A DNA stretch of 64,000 nt from Coprococcus phoceensis (GTDB lineage Bacteria > Bacillota > Clostridia > Lachnospirales > Lachnospiraceae): NCBI RefSeq assembly GCF_900104635.1, contig NZ_FNWC01000007.1:434001-498000 (forward strand), given 5' to 3'. A program made the position numbers and the translations under genes. This document shows positions 1-8,031 of this stretch, piece after piece. Within the stretch, counting starts at the first letter, position 1; each line of letters opens with the position of its first letter. The notes below the pieces were generated by a model. The model saw nothing but the letters and a program-made list of their open reading frames with translations. It ran no database searches and was not told the origin of the DNA.

Positions 1-170
1 TCTATTATGAAATTGGTGGAAGGAGATATGAAGTCTGGTTTGAAGATGTGAGAAGTATTTATGCAAAATTGCAGCTGGCTGCAGAAAAGGATATCCATGG
101 TGTCGGGTATTGGAACTTGATGCGTCCGTTTCGGGCAAACTGGCTGCTGGTGAATCAGATGCTTCATTGA
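1..170 (+). CDS. C-terminal end of a GH18-type glycosyl hydrolase (partial)
   Basis: An open frame enters from the left edge (first full codon at 3) and stops with TGA at 168-170. The roughly 55 visible residues include VWFEDVRSIYAK and GVGYWNLMRPF. These match the last strands of the GH18 barrel in YaaH/SleL-like spore-cortex or cell-wall hydrolases, where a WFED...K segment is followed by a GV-YWNLG-type strand. The catalytic DxxDxE motif lies upstream of the window, so activity cannot be judged. It is called from the C-terminal signature alone. Confidence 0.6.
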   Translation, partial: YYEIGGRRYEVWFEDVRSIYAKLQLAAEKDIHGVGYWNLMRPFRANWLLVNQMLH

Positions 171-196
171 AAAAGGGGTAGCGTTTTTAGAAAAAA

Positions 197-221
197 GCAT
201 ATATAATGTGATTATATATGC
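197..221. promoter_or_regulatory. Perfect 10-bp palindrome over a -10-like box upstream of the NSS transporter
   Basis: GCATATATAA at 197-206 and TTATATATGC at 212-221 are perfect inverted repeats around a 5-nt loop. They contain TATAAT at 202-207, and no good -35 lies upstream. The site sits between the GH18 stop and the transporter start. It could be an operator over the promoter or an AT-rich hairpin ending the upstream gene. No T-tract follows, so the operator reading is preferred. Confidence 0.4.
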
Positions 222-251
222 GAAAATGCAAATGAGGAAGAGGGGAAAAAG

Positions 252-1568
252 ATGACAAACAAAAAAAGAGAGACATTTCAAAACCGGTTCGGCTTTGTGC
301 TGGCATGTATCGGCTCTGCTGTTGGAATGGGAAATATCTGGCTGTTTCCTTATCGTGTAGGCGAAGGTGGCGGTGCTGCATTTTTGATACCGTATTTTAT
401 ATTTGTTTTTGTGCTCGGATTTGCTGGTGTTGCAGGTGAGATGGCGTTTGGACGTGCGATGAAAGCTGGTTCTATCGGGGCGTTTCGCGGAGCATCGAAG
501 ATGAGAGGCGGAAGATGGGGCGAGTTCGTCGGACTTGTGCCGACACTTGGTTCGCTTGGAATTGCAATCGGGTATTCGGTTGTTGTGGGATGGATTTTGA
601 AATTTTTGGTCGGATCTGTGACGGGAAGTCTGATGAAAACAAAATCGGAAGAGTACTTCGGAGAGATATCTGCTTCATTTGGAAGTATTCCGTGGCATCT
701 GCTTGGTTTGGTGATTGTGTTTGCAATCATGCTGTTTGGGATTGCAAAAGGAATTGAAAAAGTCAATAAGTTTATGATGCCTGCATTTTTTTGCCTGTTC
801 CTGATACTGGCGGTGCGAGTGTTCTTTCTGGAAGGATCTGCATCTGGGTATTCTTTTTTGCTAAAGCCAAAATGGAGTGAACTTGGAAATGTAAAAACCT
901 GGGTATATGCACTTGGGCAGGCATTTTTTTCGCTTTCATTAGCAGGTTCAGGAACTATAGTTTATGGAAGCTATCTGAAAAAAGATGAAGATGTGATTGC
1001 ATGTGCGAGAAACGTAGCGATTTTCGATACATTGGCAGCGCTTCTTTCAGCGTTTGTAATTTTACCCGCAGTGTTTGCATTTCAATTAGATCCAAATGCA
1101 GGACCGGCGTTGATGTTCATTACGATGCCGAAAGTATTTCAGCAGATGCCGGCCGGAACATTTTTCTGTATTCTCTTTTTTGTGGCAGTTCTGTTTGCGG
1201 CAGTCACTTCGTTGATCAATTTGTTTGAGACGCCGGTGGAGGCGATTCAGGAACGCTTTGGAGTGTCGAGAAAGATTGCAGTCGCAATTGTGGCAGTTGT
1301 GGCTGTGGCGGTTGGAGTTGTCATTGAATCCGGTGATGTCGTAAGTACGTGGATGGATGTGGTTTCAATTTACATTATTCCACTGGGAGCATTGCTTGCC
1401 GCAATTATGTTTTTCTGGGTATGCCCTCCTGGGTTTGCAAGGGAGCAGGTACAGATGGGACGCGAGAAAAAGATTGGAAAATGGTTTGAGCCAATGACAA
1501 AATATATTTTTGTTGGTTTGACGATTGTTGTCTATATATTGGGTATTTTATATGGCGGCATTGGATAA
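252..1568 (+). CDS. Sodium-dependent transporter, NSS/SNF family
   Basis: This 438-residue polytopic membrane protein belongs to the neurotransmitter:sodium symporter family, which imports amino acids or amines with Na+. The N-terminal signature is clear: [23 protein letters not shown] is the unwound TM1 that binds Na+ and substrate, followed by a [11 protein letters not shown]2. About 11 membrane segments are visible, in line with the short bacterial 11-TM group. The ATG at 252 follows GAGGAAGAGGGG. The substrate cannot be read from sequence; members of this size carry tyrosine, tryptophan or other neutral amino acids. queA begins 19 nt after the stop, so co-transcription is likely. Confidence 0.9.
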   Translation: MTNKKRETFQNRFGFVLACIGSAVGMGNIWLFPYRVGEGGGAAFLIPYFIFVFVLGFAGVAGEMAFGRAMKAGSIGAFRGASKMRGGRWGEFVGLVPTLGSLGIAIGYSVVVGWILKFLVGSVTGSLMKTKSEEYFGEISASFGSIPWHLLGLVIVFAIMLFGIAKGIEKVNKFMMPAFFCLFLILAVRVFFLEGSASGYSFLLKPKWSELGNVKTWVYALGQAFFSLSLAGSGTIVYGSYLKKDEDVIACARNVAIFDTLAALLSAFVILPAVFAFQLDPNAGPALMFITMPKVFQQMPAGTFFCILFFVAVLFAAVTSLINLFETPVEAIQERFGVSRKIAVAIVAVVAVAVGVVIESGDVVSTWMDVVSIYIIPLGALLAAIMFFWVCPPGFAREQVQMGREKKIGKWFEPMTKYIFVGLTIVVYILGILYGGIG

Positions 1569-1587
1569 GAAAGGAAGTTTCAAAAAG

Positions 1588-2613
1588 ATGAGAAAAGAAG
1601 ATTTTTATTTTGATTTACCGGAAGAATTGATTGCACAGGATCCATTGGAGGACCGTTCAAGCTCAAGACTTTTGGTGTTGGATAAAGAGACTGGCAAGGT
1701 GGAGCACCATGTGTTCTGGGAGATTATAGACTATCTGCAGGAAGGGGACTGTCTTGTTATCAATGATACAAAAGTAATTCCGGCAAGGCTGATTGGTTCC
1801 AAAATCGGCACGGATGCAAAAATAGAAGTATTGTTGCTAAAACGAAAAGAAAACGATGTATGGGAGACGCTTGTAAAGCCTGGGAAAAAGGCAAAAGTGG
1901 GAACTCGAATCAGTTTCGGAGACGGTCTTTTAGTCGGCGAAGTCGTTGATATCGTAGAAGAAGGCAATCGTCTGATCCATTTTGAATACGAAGGAATTTT
2001 TGAGGAAATTTTAGATCAATTAGGACAGATGCCGCTGCCGCCGTATATCACACACCAATTGGAAGATAAAAACAGATATCAGACGGTATATGCGAAACAT
2101 TCCGGCTCTGCTGCAGCTCCGACAGCCGGACTGCATTTTACGCCGGAGTTGTTAAAAGAGATTGAAGAGAAAGGCGTGCAGATTGCACGTGTGACCTTAC
2201 ATGTAGGACTTGGAACATTCCGTCCTGTAAAAGTAGATAATATATTGGAACATCACATGCACTCAGAATTTTATCAGATTGACGAAGAGGCGGCTGAAAA
2301 GATTAATCGTGCAAAAGAAAGCGGGCATCGCGTAATTTGTGTCGGAACAACAAGTTGTCGAACAATTGAATCTGCTGCAGATAAAAATGGAAAACTTCAT
2401 GCGACGAATGGCTGGACGGAGATTTTCATTTATCCGGGGTATGAATTTAAGGTGTTAGATTGCCTGATCACGAACTTTCATTTGCCGGAGTCTACATTGG
2501 TCATGTTGGTATCTGCATTGGCAGGAAGAGAACAGGTGCTCTCGGCTTATGAGGAGGCTGTGAAAGAAAAATACCGTTTCTTCAGCTTTGGGGATGCGAT
2601 GTTTATTAAATAG
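1588..2613 (+). CDS. queA: S-adenosylmethionine:tRNA ribosyltransferase-isomerase
   Basis: QueA transfers and isomerises the ribosyl moiety of SAM onto preQ1 at the wobble base of tRNA, giving epoxyqueuosine. The protein is 341 residues, the usual length. Family blocks are visible: [15 protein letters not shown] at the N-terminus, [37 protein letters not shown] and [16 protein letters not shown]. The ATG at 1588 is chosen because it gives the canonical [11 protein letters not shown] start and has AAGGAAG about 10 nt upstream; longer in-frame starts would overlap the transporter gene. No other queuosine gene is in view. A hairpin follows the stop. Confidence 0.95.
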   Translation: MRKEDFYFDLPEELIAQDPLEDRSSSRLLVLDKETGKVEHHVFWEIIDYLQEGDCLVINDTKVIPARLIGSKIGTDAKIEVLLLKRKENDVWETLVKPGKKAKVGTRISFGDGLLVGEVVDIVEEGNRLIHFEYEGIFEEILDQLGQMPLPPYITHQLEDKNRYQTVYAKHSGSAAAPTAGLHFTPELLKEIEEKGVQIARVTLHVGLGTFRPVKVDNILEHHMHSEFYQIDEEAAEKINRAKESGHRVICVGTTSCRTIESAADKNGKLHATNGWTEIFIYPGYEFKVLDCLITNFHLPESTLVMLVSALAGREQVLSAYEEAVKEKYRFFSFGDAMFIK

Positions 2614-2626
2614 ACGGTGAAAAATG

Positions 2627-2657
2627 AAGTCTCGGAACTTGAAGTTCCGGGGCTTTT
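2627..2657 (+). terminator. Hairpin terminator after queA
   Basis: A stem AAGTCTCGGAACTT / AAGTTCCGGGGCTT with a one-base loop (two G-U pairs) is followed by a short T-run. It ends the transporter-queA unit before the prenyltransferase gene. Confidence 0.65.
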
Positions 2658-2726
2658 CTATGTGATTGGAATAAATATCGTTTATTATGGGAATAGTCCT
2701 TGTATAAAAATTTAGGAGGGACTGCG

Positions 2727-3374
2727 TTGAGGATTCCAAAACATATTGCAATTATACCGGATGGAAATAGGAGATGGGCGACACAACATCAGATGGAGAA
2801 AAAAGATGGCTATCAGCACGGACTGAACCCGGGACTTGAAGTGCTGCGCAAAGCAAAGGAGTATGGAGTCGCGGAAATTACGTATTATGGGTTTACTGTG
2901 GACAATTGTAAACGGCCGAAAGTGCAGCAAAATGCATTTAAAAAAGCGTGCGTAGATGCAGTGCGGCTGATTCAAAAAGAAGGGAATGTATCGCTCTTGG
3001 TTGTGGGAGATTCGAGCTCAGTACATTTTCCGGAAGAACTTTTGAAATATACACAGAGAAAGGAAATCGGAATTGCTGATATCAAGGTGAATTTTCTTGT
3101 GAATTACGGCTGGGAATGGGATTTGAGCGCGATAAGAAAAGAGGGTATGGAGCAAGAGAACGATGTAATGACTCAAATACATTCGAAGGATATTTCCAGA
3201 ATTGATTTGGTAATTCGTTGGGGAAATATGAGAAGATTGTCGGGGATGCTGCCTGTGCAGTCAGTCTACGCAGATTTCTATGTGGTAGAAAATCTTTGGC
3301 CGGATTATAAAGAAAGAGATTTTGATAAAGCAATCAGGTGGTATGACAAACAAGATGTAACTTTAGGCGGATAG
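2727..3374 (+). CDS. Short divergent cis-prenyltransferase (UppS-like)
   Basis: This 215-residue member of the undecaprenyl diphosphate synthase family makes cis-polyprenyl diphosphates from IPP. IIPDGNRRWA at the N-terminus supplies the Mg-binding Asp, and the C-terminus keeps QSVYADFYVVENLWPDY. It departs from UppS in two ways. It is about 25-30 residues short, and the conserved RxSGExRxSNFL segment reads RWGNMRRLSGML, so the metal-binding Glu is replaced by Asn with a one-residue gap. The TTG start at 2727 is preferred because AGGAGGG lies at 2716-2722. It may make a different or shorter prenyl product, or be a paralogue beside a housekeeping uppS elsewhere. Confidence 0.75.
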   Translation: MRIPKHIAIIPDGNRRWATQHQMEKKDGYQHGLNPGLEVLRKAKEYGVAEITYYGFTVDNCKRPKVQQNAFKKACVDAVRLIQKEGNVSLLVVGDSSSVHFPEELLKYTQRKEIGIADIKVNFLVNYGWEWDLSAIRKEGMEQENDVMTQIHSKDISRIDLVIRWGNMRRLSGMLPVQSVYADFYVVENLWPDYKERDFDKAIRWYDKQDVTLGG

Positions 3375-3667
3375 CATCCGGAATAGTTTGATGATAATTT
3401 ATTTTTATCTAAAAAGAAATTTTGTAGATTCTTCTAGTAAGATTTGTACAAGGTTTCTTTTTTATTATTGTCTTTTAAATCCTGTCTAATTTCAGAATTT
3501 TGTATAAAATTACAAAAACTATCAAAAATAAATTAAAATAATGGTAAAAATACATAAAAGAAAAGTGCTTAAATATGGATTTTTGCATAAATCTGTGTTA
3601 ATATGAAGTGGTATATCGAGATGCACAAGGTGCAGAACGGAAAACTACAGTAAAAGGAGGTTTCAGG

Positions 3668-4162
3668 ATGTGTTCTAAAACAGGAGGGGTTCCGTTTCAT
3701 GGAACAAAAGAGCAGGAAGAGGCGTTATTGCAGGTGATTGCGGAATTGAAGGATGATAAAGGTGCTTTGATGCCCATTTTGCAAAAGGCTCAGGAAATAT
3801 ATGGGTATCTTCCGATAGAAGTGCAGACAATGATTTCAAATGAGACGAAGATTCCGTTGGAGAAAATATATGGAGTTGCAACGTTTTATTCACAGTTTAC
3901 GCTCAATCCAAAAGGAAGATATCGCATTTCAGTCTGTCTTGGCACGGCATGTTATGTAAAAGGTTCCGGGGATATTTATAATTATCTGATGGAAAAGCTT
4001 GGAATCGTGGGTGGGGAATGTACACCTGACGGTAAATTTTCACTGGATGCCTGTCGATGTGTCGGGGCATGCGGTCTTGCGCCGGTCATGATGGTAAATG
4101 ATGATGTCTACGGACGTTTGACTGTAGATGACATAGATGATATTTTAGCAAAATATGATTAG
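3668..4162 (+). CDS. hydC: NuoE-like [2Fe-2S] subunit of trimeric [FeFe] hydrogenase
   Basis: This 164-residue thioredoxin-fold ferredoxin subunit passes electrons between the flavin subunit and its partners. Its four cluster cysteines are in CLGTACYVKG (about residues 97-102) and CRCVGACGLAP (about 137-142). ATG 3668 is used because AAAGGAGGT precedes it by 6 nt; an upstream in-frame start lacks such a site. It begins an operon with the NuoF-like and catalytic subunits, matching HydC-HydB-HydA of Thermotoga-type bifurcating hydrogenases and HndA-C-D. About 230 bp of AT-rich DNA upstream (3375-3607) holds no gene and no promoter I would commit to. Confidence 0.92.
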   Translation: MCSKTGGVPFHGTKEQEEALLQVIAELKDDKGALMPILQKAQEIYGYLPIEVQTMISNETKIPLEKIYGVATFYSQFTLNPKGRYRISVCLGTACYVKGSGDIYNYLMEKLGIVGGECTPDGKFSLDACRCVGACGLAPVMMVNDDVYGRLTVDDIDDILAKYD

Positions 4163-4193
4163 GATCGTATGAAAATAGAAATGGAGGATATGC

Positions 4194-6074
4194 ATGAAGT
4201 CACTGGAAGAATTGAAAGCAATCAAAGAAAAGATGCGGGGACAGGTAGAGTTTCGTTCAGAAGACGGAGTCTGGACAGAAGATAACCCGTATCGCAAGCA
4301 TGTGTTGGTCTGCGGAGGTACCGGGTGTACTTCTTCCGGCAGCAAGAAAATTATTGAAAAACTGCATGAAGAGATTCGAAAAAATAGTCTGGAAAATGAG
4401 ATTGGAGTCGTGAAAACAGGATGTTTCGGGCTGTGTGCGTTGGGGCCGATTATGATCGTTTATCCGGAGGGCGCATTTTATTCCATGGTAAAAGAAGAGG
4501 ACATTCCGGAAATCGTATCGGAACATTTGTTAAACGGAAGAATTGTTACTCGTCTTTTATATCAGGAGACGGTCAGTGAAGATGGAATACTGCCGCTTCA
4601 AGAGACGGAATTTTATAAGAAACAAAAGCGAATTGCGCTTCGCAACTGTGGCGTGATCAATCCGGAAAATATTGAAGAATACATAGGGACGAGCGGATAC
4701 GAGGCTCTTGGAAAAGTCTTGACGACGATGACACCGGATGACGTCATTCAGGTTATCTTGGACAGTGGACTGAGAGGACGCGGAGGAGCAGGTTTCCCGA
4801 CGGGGTTGAAATGGAAATTTGCAAAAGGCAATCAGGCAGAACAAAAATATGTCTGTTGTAATGCCGATGAAGGAGATCCGGGAGCGTTTATGGATCGCTC
4901 GGTGCTTGAAGGGGATCCTCATGTTGTGTTGGAGGCAATGACAATTGCAGGGTATGCAATCGGGGCGTCACAAGGGTACATCTATGTGCGTGCGGAATAT
5001 CCGATCGCAATTGAACGTCTGGAAATCGCAATTCGTCAGGCGAGAGAATACGGAATGCTTGGCAAAGATATTTTTGGAAGCGGATTTGATTTTGATATTG
5101 ATTTGAGACTGGGAGCGGGAGCGTTTGTCTGTGGAGAAGAGACGGCATTGATGACATCCATTGAAGGAAATCGTGGTGAGCCAAGACCGCGTCCCCCATT
5201 CCCTGCATTGAAAGGTTTATTCCAAAAACCGACGATTTTAAATAATGTGGAGACCTGGGCAAATATTCCGCAGATTATTTTAAAGGGAGCGGAATGGTTT
5301 GTGGGTATGGGAACAGAAAAATCAAAAGGAACAAAAGTGTTTGCGTTAGGTGGTAAAATTCATAATACCGGACTTGTGGAGATTCCGATGGGAACGACAC
5401 TTCGTGAAATTGTGGAAGAAATCGGCGGAGGAATTCCGAATGGAAAGAAATTCAAGGCGGCTCAGACGGGAGGACCGTCAGGCGGATGCATTCCGGCAGA
5501 ACATCTTGATGTTCCGATCGATTACGACAACTTGATGGAAATTGGATCCATGATGGGATCAGGTGGTCTGATTGTTATGGATGAGAATACTTGTATGGTG
5601 GATATTGCAAAATTCTTTTTGGAATTCACGGTAGATGAGTCCTGCGGGAAATGTACACCTTGCCGTATCGGCACAAGACGTATGCTGGAACTTTTGGATA
5701 AGATTACAAAGGGGCAGGCAACCATGGAAGATTTGGATAAATTGGAGGAACTTTGTTATCACTTAAAGGATAACTCGCTCTGTGCACTTGGACAGACAGC
5801 TCCAAATCCGGTACTTTCTACTCTGCGCTATTTCCGGGACGAATATATTGCACATATCGTAGATAAAAAATGTCCTGCGGGAGTCTGTAAAGAGTTGTTG
5901 CAATACAAAATTGATGCGGATAAATGTAAAGGCTGTACACTTTGTGCAAGAACATGTCCGAACAATGCGATTATTGGCTCGGTAAAAGAAGTACATATGA
6001 TTGACCAGTCTAGATGCGTCAAATGTGGAGCATGTATGGAAAAATGCCGGTTTGGTGCTATTTATAAAGAGTAA
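4194..6074 (+). CDS. hydB: NuoF-like NAD(P)H/FMN subunit of [FeFe] hydrogenase
   Basis: This 626-residue diaphorase subunit binds NAD(P)H and FMN. It has three parts: an N-terminal thioredoxin-like [2Fe-2S] region with VCGGTGCTSSGS and CFGLCALGP (about residues 38-90); the NuoF core with GLRGRGGAGFPTGLKW, CNADEGDPGAF and the SLBB/4Fe-4S segment ESCGKCTPCRIGTRR; and a C-terminal ferredoxin pair (CKGCTLCARTCP, CVKCGACMEKC). This order is typical of bifurcating or NADH-dependent hydrogenases rather than complex I. It starts 31 nt after hydC with GGAGG upstream and lies 13 nt before hydA. Whether the complex truly bifurcates needs biochemistry. Confidence 0.93.
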   Translation: MKSLEELKAIKEKMRGQVEFRSEDGVWTEDNPYRKHVLVCGGTGCTSSGSKKIIEKLHEEIRKNSLENEIGVVKTGCFGLCALGPIMIVYPEGAFYSMVKEEDIPEIVSEHLLNGRIVTRLLYQETVSEDGILPLQETEFYKKQKRIALRNCGVINPENIEEYIGTSGYEALGKVLTTMTPDDVIQVILDSGLRGRGGAGFPTGLKWKFAKGNQAEQKYVCCNADEGDPGAFMDRSVLEGDPHVVLEAMTIAGYAIGASQGYIYVRAEYPIAIERLEIAIRQAREYGMLGKDIFGSGFDFDIDLRLGAGAFVCGEETALMTSIEGNRGEPRPRPPFPALKGLFQKPTILNNVETWANIPQIILKGAEWFVGMGTEKSKGTKVFALGGKIHNTGLVEIPMGTTLREIVEEIGGGIPNGKKFKAAQTGGPSGGCIPAEHLDVPIDYDNLMEIGSMMGSGGLIVMDENTCMVDIAKFFLEFTVDESCGKCTPCRIGTRRMLELLDKITKGQATMEDLDKLEELCYHLKDNSLCALGQTAPNPVLSTLRYFRDEYIAHIVDKKCPAGVCKELLQYKIDADKCKGCTLCARTCPNNAIIGSVKEVHMIDQSRCVKCGACMEKCRFGAIYKE

Positions 6075-6087
6075 TAGGGGAGGTAAG

Positions 6088-7839
6088 ATGATGGAAAATG
6101 TAACGATAAAATTAAATGGCAGAGCCGTGTCGGCGCCGGTGGGGTCTACAATCTTGGAAGCAGCACATTTGGCTGGAATCAAAATACCTACTCTCTGTTT
6201 CTTGAAAGAGATTAATGAAATCGGGGCATGTCGAATCTGTGTGGTGGAAGTAAAAGGTGCAAAGACTTTGGTTGCATCCTGTGTACATCCAATCGGTGAT
6301 GGGATGGAGATATGGACGAATACACCGAAAGTGTTGGAGGCAAGAAGGAAGACTCTGCAGTTAATCTTGTCTGCGCATGACAGAAAATGTCTCTCTTGTG
6401 TGAGAAGTGGGAACTGCGAATTGCAGCAGTTGTGCCGTGAACTTGGAGTTGCAGAGGAAGACTATTTTGATGGTGAGAAAAATGGGTATGAATTAGATGT
6501 AACGGCGGCACATATGATTCGGGATAACAATAAGTGTATTTTGTGTAGACGATGTTCGGCAGTCTGTGAGAAAGTACAGGGAATCGGTGTGATTGGACCG
6601 AATCACAGAGGGTTTGCAACGAGTATTGGATCGGCGTTTGAGATGGGGCTTGGAGATACAAGCTGTGTGTCTTGTGGACAGTGTATTGCAGTCTGTCCGA
6701 CTGGGGCTCTTCAAGAAAAGGATTATATAGATGAAGTGTTAGATGCGATTGCCGATCCGGAAAAACATGTTGTAGTGCAGACAGCGCCTTCCGTAAGAGC
6801 GGCATTGGGAGAAGAGTTTGGATATCCGATTGGAACTGACGTGGAGGGCAGAATGGTGGCAGCACTTCGAAGAATCGGATTTGACAAAGTGTTTGACACG
6901 GATTTCAGTGCAGATCTCACTATTATGGAAGAAGCGCGTGAATTTATAGACAGAGTACAAAATGGTGGTGTACTTCCACTTATTACTTCCTGCTCACCTG
7001 GATGGATCAAATACTGTGAACATTATTTTCCGGATATGACAGAGAATCTGTCGAGCTGTAAATCACCGCAGCAGATGTTTGGAGCAATTACAAAGACCTA
7101 TTATGCGGAAAAGACGGGGATGGATCCAAAGGATATCGTGTGTGTGAGTGTGATGCCTTGCACTGCAAAGAAATTTGAAATTGGACGCGAGGATCAGAAT
7201 GCGGCGGGGGTACCGGATGTGGATATTGCTATTACAACAAGAGAGCTTGCAAGACTGATCAAACGTACAGGACTTGATTTTACAGGACTTCCGGAAGAGA
7301 ATTTTGATGATCCGCTCGGAGAATCAACAGGAGCAGCGGTAATCTTTGGCACAACCGGTGGTGTTATGGAAGCGGCACTTCGGACGGCGGTGGAGACGCT
7401 TACGGGAGAAGAACTCGCAAAAGTGGACTTTGAAGATGTACGAGGAACAGATGGAATTAAAGAAGCGACTTACAATGTAGCGGGAATGGATGTGAAAGTA
7501 GCAGTCGCATCCGGACTGCAAAACGCAAAAGAGCTGCTTGACAAAGTCAATGCAGGAGAAGCAGACTATCATTTCATTGAGATTATGGGATGTCCGGGAG
7601 GCTGTGTAAATGGCGGTGGACAGCCACAAGTTTCTGCGGATGTAAGAAACTTTACCGATGTGAGAGCGGCACGTGCGAAAGTACTGTATGACAACGATGC
7701 CAAAAAAGCAATTCGAAAATCGCATGAGAATCCTTCGATTCAGAAATTATATGAAGAATTTCTGGGAAGACCGGGAAGCCAAAAAGCGCATGAGATTTTA
7801 CATACATCTTATATAAAGAGAACGATTAATTCCATCTAG
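6088..7839 (+). CDS. hydA: Catalytic subunit of group A [FeFe] hydrogenase
   Basis: This 583-residue H2-evolving or -oxidising subunit disposes of fermentation electrons. From the N-terminus it shows a plant-type [2Fe-2S] domain, a His-Cys3 [4Fe-4S] site (HDRKCLSCVRSGNC), two ferredoxin motifs (CILCRRCSAVCE, CVSCGQCIAVCP) and the H-cluster domain. H-cluster loops read TSCSPGW, VMPCTAKKFE and EIMGCPGGCVNGGGQP. The first differs from the textbook TSCCPxW by a Ser (see findings). ATG 6088 is chosen for GGGGAGG at 6077-6083; an adjacent ATG at 6091 is possible. It is last in the operon and followed by a terminator. Maturases hydE, hydF and hydG are not in this window. Confidence 0.93.
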   Translation: MMENVTIKLNGRAVSAPVGSTILEAAHLAGIKIPTLCFLKEINEIGACRICVVEVKGAKTLVASCVHPIGDGMEIWTNTPKVLEARRKTLQLILSAHDRKCLSCVRSGNCELQQLCRELGVAEEDYFDGEKNGYELDVTAAHMIRDNNKCILCRRCSAVCEKVQGIGVIGPNHRGFATSIGSAFEMGLGDTSCVSCGQCIAVCPTGALQEKDYIDEVLDAIADPEKHVVVQTAPSVRAALGEEFGYPIGTDVEGRMVAALRRIGFDKVFDTDFSADLTIMEEAREFIDRVQNGGVLPLITSCSPGWIKYCEHYFPDMTENLSSCKSPQQMFGAITKTYYAEKTGMDPKDIVCVSVMPCTAKKFEIGREDQNAAGVPDVDIAITTRELARLIKRTGLDFTGLPEENFDDPLGESTGAAVIFGTTGGVMEAALRTAVETLTGEELAKVDFEDVRGTDGIKEATYNVAGMDVKVAVASGLQNAKELLDKVNAGEADYHFIEIMGCPGGCVNGGGQPQVSADVRNFTDVRAARAKVLYDNDAKKAIRKSHENPSIQKLYEEFLGRPGSQKAHEILHTSYIKRTINSI

Positions 7840-7846
7840 TAATGAT

Positions 7847-7906
7847 AAAAGGCAGATTGCTATGTGATAAGACAATGGTGATTGTTACACGGCAATCTGT
7901 CTTTTG
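7847..7906 (+). terminator. Terminator of the hydrogenase operon
   Basis: AAAAGGCAGATTGC and GGCAATCTGTCTTTT form a long stem enclosing a smaller ACAAT/ATTGT hairpin. The T-run follows the right arm directly. Confidence 0.75.
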
Positions 7907-7965
7907 TCTGTTTGTACCAAAAAAAAATCGTATTTATACAATATATCTAAAAATAAAAAAACTCT

Positions 7966-7993
7966 TTGGAAGAAATTGTAAATATGATATAAT
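7966..7993 (+). promoter_or_regulatory. Sigma-A promoter of the GH84 gene
   Basis: TTGGAA (7966-7971), a 16-nt spacer and TATAAT (7988-7993) lie 38 nt before the start codon. With terminators on both sides, GH84 is a single-gene unit. Confidence 0.7.
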
Positions 7994-8031
7994 GAATTGT
8001 ATGTGAAAAAAGAAACGAGAGGAGCAAAAAT

